A DNA stretch of 64,000 nucleotides from Polyodon spathula (lineage: Eukaryota > Chordata > Actinopteri > Acipenseriformes > Polyodontidae): NCBI RefSeq assembly GCF_017654505.1, contig NC_054537.1, forward strand, positions 67,627,145 through 67,691,144. Direction: 5' to 3'. The position numbers and the translations under genes were made by a program. This document shows, piece after piece, positions 9,822 to 20,711 of the stretch. Below the pieces are notes generated by a model. That model was not told where the DNA came from. It saw only the letters and a program-made list of their open reading frames with translations, and searched no databases. The stretch's first letter is position 1, and every line of letters begins with the position of its first letter.

Positions 9822-11181
9822 CACTATGTAACACAATTTTTGTTCCTGGGTAGTAAGTGTTATTTCCTAATTACTTATGCCTCAAAAGTATAGACAATGG
9901 CTATTATTCCCCACAAACTTTGCTTTTGTGACCAGGACAGTGATATTTTGAAATTGACCTATTTCCAATGAGAAAATGGGCGAATTTGTGTCTTTTCGTT
10001 CACATAAAGTCATAAAAAAAGAACATATGAATCCAAATTAACATGTATTTATACTAAAGTAATACAAAAATTACTACAAAAGATTTAGAAGTGAGTAGTT
10101 TTTCGAGATTTACGATTATACTGTAAATCACTTTCACGATTCAGCCCTCAAATGTAGTCTCCCATCATGTTCTCGTTATACTGTCCTTGGTAGCGGCGTT
10201 CAAAGTCCAGTATATCCTGGTGGAAGCGCTCGCCTTGCTCCTCCGAGTACGCTCCCATGTTCTCCTTGAATTTATCAGGATGAGCATCAAGGATATGGAC
10301 TTTGAGGGACATCCTACAGCCCATTGTGCCGTAGTTCTTCACCAGAGTCTCAACCAGCTCCACATAGTTTTCGGCCTTGTGATTGCCCAGGAAGCCCCCC
10401 GAACCACTGCAACAAAGCTGTTCCAAGCCGCTTTCTCCTTACTAGTGAGCTTCTTGGGGAATTCACTGCACTCCAGGATCTTCTTTATCTGTGGTCTGAC
10501 CAAGACACCGGCTTTGACCTTTGCCTCAGACAGCTTAGGGAAGAAGTCTTGAAGGTACTTGAAGGCTGCCGACTCCTTATCTAGAGCTCTGACAGATTGT
10601 TTCTTAAGGCCCAATTTGATGTGCAGTGGTGGCATCAGCACCTTCCGGGGGTCCACCAGTGGCTCCCACTTGACGTTGTTCCTCCCCACAGAGAACTCGG
10701 TCCGCTGTGGCCAGTCCTGCCTGTGGTAGTGTGCCTTGGTGTCCCTGCTGTCCCAAAGGCAAAGATAGCAGGGAAACTTGGTAAAACCGCCTTGGAGACA
10801 CATCAGGAATGCCACCATTTTGAAGTCTCCTATGACCTCCCAGCCGTACTCATCATACTTCAAGGCTATCTCAGAAAAATGCAGATATGTATCCACTTAG
10901 GCAGCTGGAACTAAACTGAACTGGTGGCCTTAAGGCCCCTGTATTTATACTACTATTTATATTACTGGAAAGTTCTAGAAGTTACTCCAAGTTTACTCTG
11001 CACTGAATCTATCTGGAATGTTCTGGAAAATAGGTAAATTTCAAAATATCACTGTCCTGGTCACAAAAGCAAAGTTTGTGGGGAACAATAGCCATTTTCT
11101 ATACTTTTGAGGCATAATCAATTAGGAAATAACACTTATTGCCCAGGAACCAAAAAAATAAAATAAAATTATTACACGATG
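9822..11181 (-). mobile_element. CACTA/Chapaev-like DNA transposon, copy A (coding relic)
   Basis: The left end begins CACTATGTAACACAATTTTT and the right end, read inward on the minus strand, begins CATCGTGTAATAAT. Both are flanked by TAA (9819-9821 and 11182-11184). Long inverted subterminal regions follow; the segment CCTGGGTAGTAAGTGTTATT on the left has its inverse near 11115-11150. CACT-type ends with a 3-bp duplication fit the CACTA-Mirage-Chapaev supergroup. The inside holds a broken transposase-like gene on the minus strand. Three further copies lie at 11836, 43918 and 58417. Confidence 0.75.
10085..10896 (-). pseudogene. Transposase-like gene of copy A, frameshifted and stopped
   Basis: The first frame opens after a TAA at 10897-10899 and runs through PCYLCLWDSRDTKAHYHRQDW, ALDKESAAFKYLQDFFPKLS and KEKAAWNSFVAVVRG. 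One extra base in a six-C run (10395-10400) shifts the frame. The second frame continues FLGNHKAENYVELVE, MSLKVHILDAHPDKF and EEQGERFHQDILDFERRYQG to MGDYI, where TGA (10148-10150) replaces a codon I expect to be tryptophan. Beyond that stop the frame stays open as GLNRESDLQYNRKSRKTTHF to a TAA at 10085. The CYLC...H cluster and the ERFHQD glutamate are plausible metal/zinc-binding and catalytic positions, but I infer them. I recall this protein type as widespread in animal genomes; the superfamily label is tentative. Confidence 0.7.
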
Positions 11182-11414
11182 TAATCTGTACATTTAAAAT
11201 CCATCAATATTATGCACCTCAAGGATATTAGCTGTGATTTTTATGGAATTGTTAGAAATGTCAAAGGGGAAGAGTATAACATTTCTAGTTTTACTGGCCT
11301 AAGGTATGGAATCAACAGGCATTTAAATCACCCAGTATTGCCAGAAACATAAATATAAGGTCTGACCAGGAATTTAAATCATCAAGCAACATCTTTATAC
11401 CTGTTATTAAAGAG

Positions 11415-11600
11415 AAAGTAGCGGGGTTCCGAAAAATATAGTGTCATACGTCCCCATGTGTTGCTATAACTGTTTAATTAATGTACCTGTCTTTTTTATT
11501 TTCATTGTTAATATCCTGACAACTTCTTACATTTATTACTTTAAAGTCTGTTTGAAAACTCTTTTCAAAATGGCCGCTCTAGTTCTTTAAGCTGTGCCAG
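11415..11600. repeat. Single arm of a fold-back repeat family
   Basis: The stretch from AAAGTAGCGGGGTTCC to AAAATGGCCGCTCTAG is matched in inverse orientation by 49000-49172 and directly by 48743-48860. Only one arm is evident here; the DNA after about 11600 does not repeat it. It is probably a truncated copy of the element at 48743-49172. Confidence 0.65.
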
Positions 11601-11835
11601 AGGCAGAGAGAGTTGCCAGATGTGGCATCTCCTGGGTGTCGTAGGGAGACATTACTAGCATTGTCACAGTAGGGAAACCCAAACAGAATGACAACAGCTC
11701 CTTAAGGTGACAAGTTGAAAACAACAGTACATTTAATTTGTTTCCATAGGATTTGCTTACCAAATGTGTTTAATTTTTTGTCAACATGTTAATTAAAGGT
11801 CTAATATTTCTTTAGCTTTGTCTAATCATACATAA

Positions 11836-12172
11836 CACTATGTAACACAATTTTTGTTCCTGGGTAGTAAGTGTTATTTCCTAATTGCTTATGCCTCAAA
11901 AGGATAGAAAATGGCTATTATTCCCCACAAACTTTGATTTTGTGACCAGGACAGTGATATTTCAAAATATCACTATTTCCAATGGGAAAACGGGCAAATG
12001 TGTGTCTTTTCGTTCACATAAAGTCAGAAAAAAACAACATATGAATCCAAATTAACATGTATTTGTACTAAAGTAATACACAAATGACTACAAAAGATTT
12101 AGAAGTGAGTAGTTTTGCGTGATTTACGATTATACTGTATTTACAGTATAATCGTAAAATTGTTACACGGTG
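11836..12172. mobile_element. CACTA/Chapaev-like element, short copy B
   Basis: It is flanked by TAA on both sides (11833-11835 and 12173-12175), with left end CACTATGTAACACAA and right end (inward) CACCGTGTAACAATT. It is 337 bp. The left half matches copy A over about 290 bp, including the last codons of the transposase gene on the minus strand. The right half is almost entirely deleted, and a small palindrome (TATACTGTA/TACAGTATA) sits at the joint. It is a non-autonomous derivative. Confidence 0.8.
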
Positions 12173-12859
12173 TAATCAAAGCTCTTTTCTAGTCAAGTCT
12201 ATTTCAAGATTATTTCTCAAAATTCCTACAACATGTATCTTTGCCATCTGCGCTTATCTTTCCATCAGATATCCTACATAGACTTGCAGGTGGGAGGTTA
12301 ACAAATGAGGAGTATGAAGCAATGTTAGACACAGTCAAACTATCCTAATATCCAGAGTACCCATTTGTCAAAATGAGTTGTGGTCAAGAATGCTATTAAT
12401 AACTTTACCTAAAAGTCATTCCTTCCCCCTATAAAGGCACCCTTTTCTTATGGAAAACCAAGCTGCAGCTCAAAACACCCTCAAAGGCATTTCCCTGGAG
12501 CTTGATAAATCACTGCCCAGGTGTTGCAAGAATTTGTCAAAGTCATAAATGCTTCCATGCTGTAACCTATCTGTCATTGGCTGAACTGATGAACAGGTTT
12601 GGATGCTTCACTCATATACTTGCTTCCCTTTTACTTACTCAAGTTTATTATTTGTGTTCTCTTTATTCATTTGTGTTAATTATTGTTTCTTCTCTCCTGT
12701 TATATCTCTCTCTCTCTCCTGTTTCTTTGAGTCTGCATGTTCACTGCAAGGATATTTCATCACTCGTTGACTTTCGACACCACTCGATGGCACATGTGTA
12801 TTTCGATCACCAAGTGAAAACCGGATGTGCAGTTGAGAGTACATTTCATAATTTTGAAT
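12173..12859. other. Non-coding stretch, nothing recognised
   Basis: No gene or transposon end is evident. A 145-codon open frame begins here and runs into the inverted repeat, but it has no motif and its composition is that of surrounding DNA. Confidence 0.5.
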
Positions 12860-13798
12860 TAAGTGCTTGTTCAATGCTGAAGTTGGTTTCTTATTCGCAT
12901 CCTAGCTTCTTATTCACTGATATGCAAATATGTAACTAAAATTGAATAAGTAACTGGGCCCTGGGGTATTTCATGGTCTGCTCATTTCAAAGTTAACACA
13001 ACCAAAGGGAGAACCCCTCCATGTTACCCAGAAGTATTTATCCAGCCCCCAAACAGAATTTGGTACAACAGTGAACAAACATGGCACACATAGCAATATT
13101 GACATTAGGTTTAGTGCAACATTTTAAAGTAGGTATCCAGAAGTGGAAATCCTGTGCCTGTCCATATTTATTCTTTACTGTCTGTCATGGAATTTGCTTT
13201 CCTTTGTTATCTTGTCTAATAACCCATTGTTATGTTTTGTGCTTTCCCCATTTAATATTGCACACACAGACCTGAACAGGAAAAAGCTCATTTAACAAAC
13301 CATTCTGTTTTAAAGTCACCTGTCCAAGTTTATTACTTTATTCTACACTGTGCAGAAAGCATGTTTTCTTGTGAAGTTTTTATTTCTACTTTTCAAAGGT
13401 AAGCCCAATGTATATCTGAAGTGCAAAGCAATGTGTGCACTATGTCATTGTTGAACATCATTCTCTACCCCTAAATAACATTTTAGTTCCGTAGTATATT
13501 TCTAAACCTTATAGTTTCCTCCAGAATGGTTTGTTAAATAGACTTTTTCTTGTTCAGGTCTGTGAGTATGATATATTAAATGGGGTAATGGGGATAAATA
13601 GATATGGATGATGTAGAGGGGTTCCCCTGTGTTTGCATTAACTTTGAAATGAGCAGCCCGAGGCAATCTATCCCCTGAATTACCCCAGTTACTTATTCAA
13701 TTGTAGTTACATTTGTGCATATTAGCAAATAAGAAGCTAGGATGCGAATAAGAAGCTAGCCGAATAAGAAGCCCAATTCAGTATTGTCGCATTAGTTT
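12860..13798. repeat. Large inverted repeat / fold-back element
   Basis: The left arm (about 12872-13310) and the right arm (about 13525-13786) are inverse copies with scattered differences. Shared landmarks include CAAT(G/A)CTGAA, CTTCTTATTCGCATCCTAGC, ATTGAATAAGTAACTGGG, GCTCATTTCAAAGTTAA, GAACCCCTC and AGACCTGAACA. The left arm has about 195 extra bases (near 13047-13250) absent from the right arm. The outer end carries repeated GAATAAGAAGC motifs. No coding region for a transposase is seen. It is probably a non-autonomous DNA transposon; target duplications could not be fixed. Confidence 0.75.
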
Positions 13799-13981
13799 AT
13801 TTATTTTTTCCTTCTTTTTTAATGTTGTAATTTTCCAAAGTAGCTTATAGTTTGACACATTTGGGGCTACCCTGGAGAATAATTCAAATTATTCTCACTT
13901 TGATACAAAGCGATGGTTGGATCTTGATGTAAAGAGAATTGTGTGCATTGCAATTGGATTGTATTTCAGCTTGGGATCGTA

Positions 13982-13984
<3 letters not shown>

Positions 13985-14033
<49 letters not shown>

Positions 14034-14063
14034 ACAAACAAACACACACAGACACACACACAG
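13985..14063. repeat. (CA)n microsatellite
   Basis: A CA dinucleotide tract, becoming impure (CAGA, CAAA) towards its right end. Confidence 0.95.
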
Positions 14064-14237
14064 CTGCTTCTAACATAGGGTCCAAGTTGAATGCCAGGGA
14101 GACTCGGTCTGACTTGCTGTCACTCCGTCTTTTACTGGTGGATAGTCATATTGACCTTACTGAAGCAGGCGGAAAGCTAACTGGTGGAAGTTTACATTCG
14201 AAAATAGACACAGATTCTTAGATCATTACGTATTCCA

Positions 14238-15335
14238 TCAAAAGAAACCGTCAGAATAACTAATGAACCAAACTAGCACAGCTTTAGAAAAGCAGGAGCA
14301 GAGGGGTGATACAGTTAATCTGTTGGTGACAGAGGAGAAGAGGGGGTGAGAGGGGGTGTAGGGAGAAATAACAGTCTTGTGGTAGGAGGGGGCAGAAAGG
14401 TCGAGACAGCGATAGGCAAGTATAAGAGTTTTGAATTGGATGTGAGCAGTGATAGGGAGCAAGTGAAGGGAGCGGAGCAGAGGAGTAGCGTGGGAGAAAC
14501 AAGGAAGGATATCAAGAGGAGTGACTGTGATGTTGGGGGAAGCAGTCCCTGGTGAAGACAAGGTCCAGTTGACGGCCAGCTGTGTGAGTGGGGTGTGTTG
14601 GGGGGTCGGGGAGAGACAGAAGGTAAAGGATTTAAGAAGGGAAAGAAATCCAGCAGGGTGGTTGGGGTTGGAGAGATGTATGTTGAAGTCACCTAATAGA
14701 ACAAGAGGTGAAGGGAGAGGGGAAGGAGGAGAGGAGTAAGTCAAGCTAATCAAGAAAGTGAGTAATGGGTCCAGGAGGGCAGTAGATAGCAATGAGGAGA
14801 CGACAAGAAGAGGTGATTTGGATGGTGTGAAACTCAAGGGTGCAAACAGAGAGACAGGAGAGAGCAGAGGGGGTAGAAAAGAACAGGGAGGGAGAGAGTA
14901 GAAGCCCTGTTCCCCGACCCCGTCCAGAGGGGCGAGTAAATGTGGGACAGGACATAGAGAGAGGAAAGGGTGGCCAGCGTGGTTTTAGTAAGAGCTAGGA
15001 AGTCAAAAGAGAGGGGAGAGGCAAAGGCAGAGATAAAGTTAGCTTTGTTGGAAGCCTAGTGGCAATTCCAGAGGGCACCAGAGAGAGTGCGGGGGGTGGG
15101 GGGGTGAGCGGAGGAAAGGGGGAGGCAGGGGCAGGGAGATCTGGTTAGAGGAGTTAGACTTGCGTGCCAGGGAGAAGGCAGAGGACGGGAATGAGAGGAG
15201 AGGATTACAGGGATATTAAAGTTAGTCATGGTTAGCAGTAGAGGAGAGGAAGTACAAATGGCTATGGGAGATGGTGGTACCGAGAGAGAGGTGAAATCAG
15301 ACAGGTACAGGAGGGGTGAGAACATTAATTAAGAA
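14238..15335 (-). pseudogene. L2-type LINE with endonuclease, reverse transcriptase deleted
   Basis: On the minus strand, several frames give LSGALWNCH then ISAFASPLSFDFLALTKTTL, and later PLVLLGDFNIHLSNPNHPAG. This is the order of the apurinic-type endonuclease of L2-clade LINEs, where FLALTETWL carries the catalytic glutamate and LLGDFNIH a catalytic aspartate. Here the glutamate is lysine. Soon after, the frame reads LHLLPITAHIQFKTLILAYRCL and LSPYTPS-like sequence, which belongs to the far C-terminus after the reverse transcriptase. The whole RT region between is missing. Confidence 0.75.
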
Positions 15336-15698
15336 AGTAAAGAAAATGAAAAACGTGTTAGAACTTACAAGTAAGACTAAATAAAAGGGCAGTGGAAATG
15401 ATGTTAAGATCTTACCATTTCTCATTTAACATTATTACCCTGTGGCTTTGATCATTGTGCCATGTACTAATGATGCACTTAGCAGTTTACGTACATTTCT
15501 AACTTTGATGCAATTTGATCTCTGAATGAGGTGTAACAAGTTTTAACAAGTGATCTCTCTATAGTCATCCCCAAGATGCATTATAATGAAGGTTTGCTGA
15601 TTTTTGAAGATAAAATGCAAATATATTAGTGATTGCCAAGCCTGGTTGGCGTCCTTTGAATAGTTGATCCAGACACATATACTGTAATTCAGCGCTTA
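15336..15698. other. Non-coding stretch, nothing recognised
   Basis: AT-rich sequence between the LINE and the Tc1 element. I see no terminal repeat that would match the right end of the Tc1 element at 17078. Confidence 0.5.
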
Positions 15699-16688
15699 TT
15701 AACAAATAAAAGGTTTAAACAAAAACTTTACACAAAACAAACTCTGTAACAAAACAAAAGTATAACTATAGAACTGGACCCATTCTTCTTGGCAAAATTG
15801 CTCAAGCTCGGTCAAGTTGGATGGGAACCTTTGGTGAACAGCAATTTTCAACTCTTTCCACATATTCTCAATTGGATTGAAGTCCGGGCTTTGACTGGGC
15901 CACTCCAGGACATTGACCTTTTTGTTTCTAAGCCACTTTAGTGTGGCTTTGGCTGTATGCTTAGGGTCATTGTCCTGCTGAATCCCAAGTCCCAGATCTC
16001 TTGCAGACTTCAGCAGGTTTTCCTCCAGGATTTCTCTGTACTTTGCTGCATCCATTTTGCCCTCTATCTTCATGAGCTTTCCAGTCCCTGACACAGAGAA
16101 GCATCCACGTAGCGTGATGCTGCCACCACCATGCTTCACTGTAGGGATGGTGTTCTCAGGATGATGTGCTGTGTTAGGCTTGCACCAAACATAGCACTTA
16201 GCGTTAAGGCCAAAAAGCTCTATTTTGGTCTCATCAGACCATAGAATCTTCTTCCACTTGGTCTCAGAGTCTCCCACATGCCTTCTGGCAAATTCTGGCT
16301 GAGATTTGATGTGATATTTTTTCAACAATGGCTTTCTTTTTGCCACTCTCCCATAAAGGCCAGTTTTGTGAAGCACCCAGGCTATTGTTGCTGTATGCAC
16401 AGTGTCTCCCATCTCAGCCATGGAAGACTGTAACACCTTTAGAGTTGCCATAGGCCTGTTGATGGCCTCCCTGACTAGTGCTGTTATTGCTCGGATACTC
16501 AGTTTTTGAGGACAGCCTGTTCTAAACAGCTTCACAGTTGTGCCATATTCTCTCCATTTTTTAAGAATGGACTTTACTGTGCTCCGGGGGATATTCAATG
16601 CCTTGGAAATGTTCTTATATCCTACCCCTGATTGGTGCTTTTAAAGAACCTTATTCCAGATTTGCTTTGAATGTTCCTTCATCTTCAT
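15699..16688 (-). pseudogene. Tc1-like transposase, nearly complete, one early stop
   Basis: From the ATG at 16688 the frame reads MKMKEHSKQIWNKVL, meets a TAA at 16641-16643, and continues with the paired helix-turn-helix region (LNIPRSTVKSILKKWREYG). From 16598 downwards it is open for 299 codons. Catalytic motifs are ILWSDETK (Asp122 of this frame), QQDNDPKHT (Asp209) and PDFNPIENMW (Glu244). The spacing from the second Asp to Glu is 34 residues, the DD34E signature of Tc1. The C-terminus after EEWVQF departs from the family and looks like foreign sequence. The early stop and replaced tail make it non-functional as it stands. Confidence 0.92.
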
Positions 16689-17078
16689 GATGTAGTTTTT
16701 GTTAGGAAATGTACTAATCAACTGTGGGACCTCCCAGAGACAGGTGTACTTAACCTGAAATCATGTGAAACACCTTAATTGCACACAGATGGACTCCATT
16801 CAACTAATTATGTGACTTCTAAAGACAATTGGTTGCACCAGAGCTTATTTAGGTGTGTCATAGCAAAGGAGATGAATACTTAGGCAATCAATTATTTTCT
16901 GTTTTATATTTGTAATTAATTTAGAGCAATTTGTAGATTTTATTTTTCACTTTGACATTATGGACTTTTTGTGTTGATCAGTGGCAAAAACTCCTAATTA
17001 CATCCGTTTTGATTCCATGTTGTAACACAAAAAAATGTGGAAAAGTCCAAGGGGGATGAATACTTTTCAGAGCCACTG
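15775..17078 (-). mobile_element. Tc1-like transposon, 3' end missing
   Basis: The right end (5' of the transposase) terminates as CAGTGGCTCTGAAAAGTATT read inward, followed outside by TA (17079-17080). The 5' non-coding region lies at 16690-17078. The opposite terminal repeat is not present on the left: homology stops near 15775 within the last part of the transposase. It is therefore a one-ended, immobile copy. Confidence 0.85.
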
Positions 17079-17080
17079 TA

Positions 17081-20000
17081 AGCTGTTTAACGGTTAAATC
17101 ATACAATTTTCACACAGTGCCTTGCTTTTCTGTCTGACCACACAGGTCTCTTCACATGCTGCACACTCTCCATAAACAAACATAGAAACCACAGAAACTG
17201 GGAGTTTAAGTGAAGAGGAATGTTAACACCTGGGCGGTTAATATGACTAAGAGGCTTGGGCTGCCAGATGTGATGACTGTAAAATGCAAAGAATCTGTAT
17301 ACTGCTGCAAGTGAAGTTCATTTCCTAAGCCTTGTCCTCCGCCAGGAAAGTTATCCAAGAGCCAGAGGGGACCCCTGGCTAAATCTATCCTAACTCTCTT
17401 TTGTTTTCCTGTTGCCTCCCAGCCTTGGAGGCCCATTGGTTCGGTCTCACCTGCACAAGGGCAGCTGTCCGTGAGCCAAGGGGAAACCCTGTACTCTTCC
17501 CTAAGTCACAAAGCACTTCTCTCTTATTCTTAGTTCCTGAGTTTCTTCCTTCATGCAGCCCTTGGTCCTATCCTGTGAATTTATAATAAACTTGATATTT
17601 AATGATTCTAGTTTGCATTTTCTATTGTATTTTTTTGCGGTTGGTCGAAGATGAAGCACAGCATGTCAGTATGTTAACTTCAAGGTTCTACCATGGATCA
17701 GGTTGCATGCAAAAATTTGGATTGCCTCCCAGCTACCCAAACAAATTCAGATTTTTTATTTATTTATTTATTTTTTTGCAATGGACTTTGCAAAACTAAT
17801 ACTATCATAATTGATTTTATTATTTATGACTGTTTCTGCACTGGCTATTTGGCATGTTTAATAAAGTCGTATTTTACTTTTGGTTTAATCTCACAGTAAG
17901 CCTGAACAAAGACAAGTTTGTTAAAGATTGTCAATGGAAAATCTCTGAAGAATTCAGTGTTTCGGGGGGAATGAAATTACCAGAGCACACCGCAATTGAT
18001 GCTTGTGTGGTTGTTTTTACCATGGCTATGTTACAGAAATTGCTCAGACTTGCTCAGAGACAATGGCAATTGTAAAATATGCTAGTAAAATAAACAAAAT
18101 ATATATTAGTACAGAAACGGTAACAGTAATACATGATGATTAACAACACATAGAGTATCATGGGATGAAACAATTAAATATTATGCAAATTTAGTGGTTA
18201 TAAGCAATTCCTTTCAGAGCAGGTAATTTATCAGGTCCCTCATTTACATGTTTAGGAGCCAATTCTCACATGCATACAAGAAAATGCAGAAATGAGTACA
18301 CTAGAACTCTGATATAGTTGCCTGGTAATCGAATGTTGCCAGTTTGTGTCTCAGAGCAGTTTTGAATCAGGAATATTGAACGCCATTGATCTTGTCCAGG
18401 TTTCATCTTGAATAAAGTGCCCTGAGAGTGCTATCACATCCTTCAGCACTCAATCAGTTGCAATAGGTCTTGCCCTTCCTCATGCTTCTGATAACCCACT
18501 TGCAGTGACCTCAGTAATATGAAAAATGTCATTGTTGGGTGAAGGTGATTTACTAAGAAGCACATTCAGCTCAGTGCCAGAACATCAACACCCATCACCC
18601 AACAACCCAGCAGGGGGTAACCCTATGTAAATATCTTCAAATAAGTAAGTACAATAGAAAGTATGAATAAATCCCCTTTAATCCACCTCATAAGCCCAGG
18701 ATTTAAAGAAGAAATACCTTTTTGAACCCCGGGGTATTCAGTGTACAAGACAATTATCTCTAATAAAACCTGAACAGTGCATCTAATTTAGTGCTCATAA
18801 AGAAATTCAGTTTTGTTTAGGTAGATGCCAAACTGCCAATCCAGTCGGTTAGGACCATTTAATTGACATACATGCAACTGCATTTGATATGCTTGCGTTT
18901 AACAGCTATGTATAATTAAATTTAAAAAATCCTAAGCAAATTGTTCTATAATAGTTTCGTGATTTTTGCTAACTTGATATATCAAGTCCCGTGGGTGGTA
19001 ATTTGATTCATATTTGTAAAACTAAAGCCTGTTAAACGAAGCCTGTTAACTGGTGCTGCTGTGGAGCACAATTGATCCTTCCTGATAGTGTACTAGTTAC
19101 AAATGTCTAGATATAGATATATGAGTAAGACAGACTTGGACTGGAAGGGCCATATTTGCCCACCCTGCTAGTGACCCTAGAGGACTGAAAAATAGACTTA
19201 TCTGCAGATTTCCTGCCCTTCCTTGAGGGAGTGTTCGGAACCAGATTGCGGAATGGTCATATAGCCATCCAGAACACCTTGCCAACATGTCTTACTTAAT
19301 CATTGCCAGCTGCTCCATATTACAGTTTACTGTTCTCCACATATATATTTGTGTGAGTATATACACATGTATCTACTGTGAATTAGAATACTTTAATGGA
19401 AATTTACTCTTTTAGTCCACTTTTCAGTGCAAAAACATTTCTTTACAAAGAGCTTCACGGTTTAGTGAATGCAGATGATACCAAGAAAAAAAAAGGCTTG
19501 CAAGTGGCATTGGCACATTTATTTTTGTGCCTACAGGCACAAGCTTCCAAGTTTTACTGCCTAGAGATTTTAAAAACTAATTCTAGCCTGTGCAAAATTG
19601 TATGAGTACAGCTATTTTGAGTCTTCCATCTGCATTGCAAAATACTTGTGATAATTGGCAGTGGCCTGACACCATTTGTAGCTTGAAGCTTTATGACTGA
19701 AATCAGGGTCTGTTTTTTTTTCTCTACATGCATGTTATACAAAACAATGTTTGCCTTGTGCTAAGTATTTCCAGGAAAGCTTTTGCTGACCCATAGGAAT
19801 CAGTCAAATTTGTTTCATGCCAACTTTGTTCATGCATGTTAAGGTACTGTATATGTACAAATAAACATTGGGTATGCAACAAAATAAGAAGCCTTAGGGC
19901 TCAATCACCCAATTAAATTCCACTGCTGTTGTAAAACACAACTGTAAAATCCTTGCATAAAATCTGTTGTCAGGAAATAATAGCTCATACCTTTCCTATG

Positions 20001-20127
20001 GAGGCAGCTTAAGTAACATAAAAAGGCTAAGTTTAGAGTACATTGTTTAATACCAAATGATTTGTGATAGTTACCTTAAATTATATTTCTTATGACACAA
20101 TATTTATGTTTTTGTTCTGTGGTATGG
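17081..20127. other. Non-coding stretch, no recognised gene
   Basis: About 3 kb with only short open frames and no motif. A GC-richer block lies at 17260-17580 and may be unique sequence. I found no terminal repeats or RNA genes here. Confidence 0.5.
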
Positions 20128-20186
20128 TGTGATGGGGTGCCCACTCCTTGTATGTATTTATTTAATGTAAGATTATGTTTTCATTT

Positions 20187-20240
<54 letters not shown>

Positions 20241-20711
20241 TGCGTCCATTATTATATGTATTATTTGAGACCAGGAAAAAAAAGCCTTATAAAGTGTAGC
20301 TGCCGTGGATGGGGTTAAATTCCCATCCCGAGAAAGCCTGTGGGAATGTGTCTGGAGCCTTCATAAGGTCATTGCTTGATTAATGGGTAATTAAGGCTCC
20401 AGCCACAAAATATAAAAGACCCACTCCGGGCTCATTGTGTAGAAGATCTTAGGAGAAAGAGAACTATAGAGAAAGAGAGAGCGAATGCTACCGGATTACA
20501 AGATCAAAAGGTACTCGTTTTTGCAAACCATCAAGTGTAGTTTGCGTTTGTTTTACTTTGGCCAGTGTGTCCCTTTTGTGTTTAAATCTTTATTTTTGTT
20601 TGTTAATAAAAGCACTGAGCGCCGCAGCGCCTCAGTTTCGCCCCGTAGTACCTGTGTTTTTGTTTCATTTCCCTGGTCTGACGTCACCCCTGCAGCCGTC
20701 TCTGCCACGCA
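20128..20711 (+). repeat. Solo LTR (Gypsy/ERV type)
   Basis: The sequence starts TGTGATGGGGTGCCCACTCC and ends near CTGCCACGCA, fitting TG...CA ends. It contains a promoter-like TATAAAAG near 20411 and an AATAAA signal near 20604 followed by a GT-rich stretch, in LTR order (U3, R, U5). A (TTA)n tract sits inside U3 (20190-20240). No retroviral coding sequence lies on either side, so it is a solo LTR. Exact ends and target duplication are not certain. Confidence 0.65.
20190..20240. repeat. (TTA)n microsatellite inside the LTR
   Basis: About 17 TTA units within the U3 part of the solo LTR. Confidence 0.95.

Noticed and set aside
10187..10914. Plus-strand frames of 86-121 codons
   Set aside because: They are shadows of the minus-strand transposase, whose conserved motifs are clear.
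12502..12939. 145-codon open frame
   Set aside because: It runs into the arm of the large inverted repeat, has no motif, and has the same composition as non-coding surroundings.
19097..19288. 63-codon minus-strand open frame (GWLYDHSAIWF...)
   Set aside because: It looked protein-like at first, but I recognise no family and there is no splice or promoter support.
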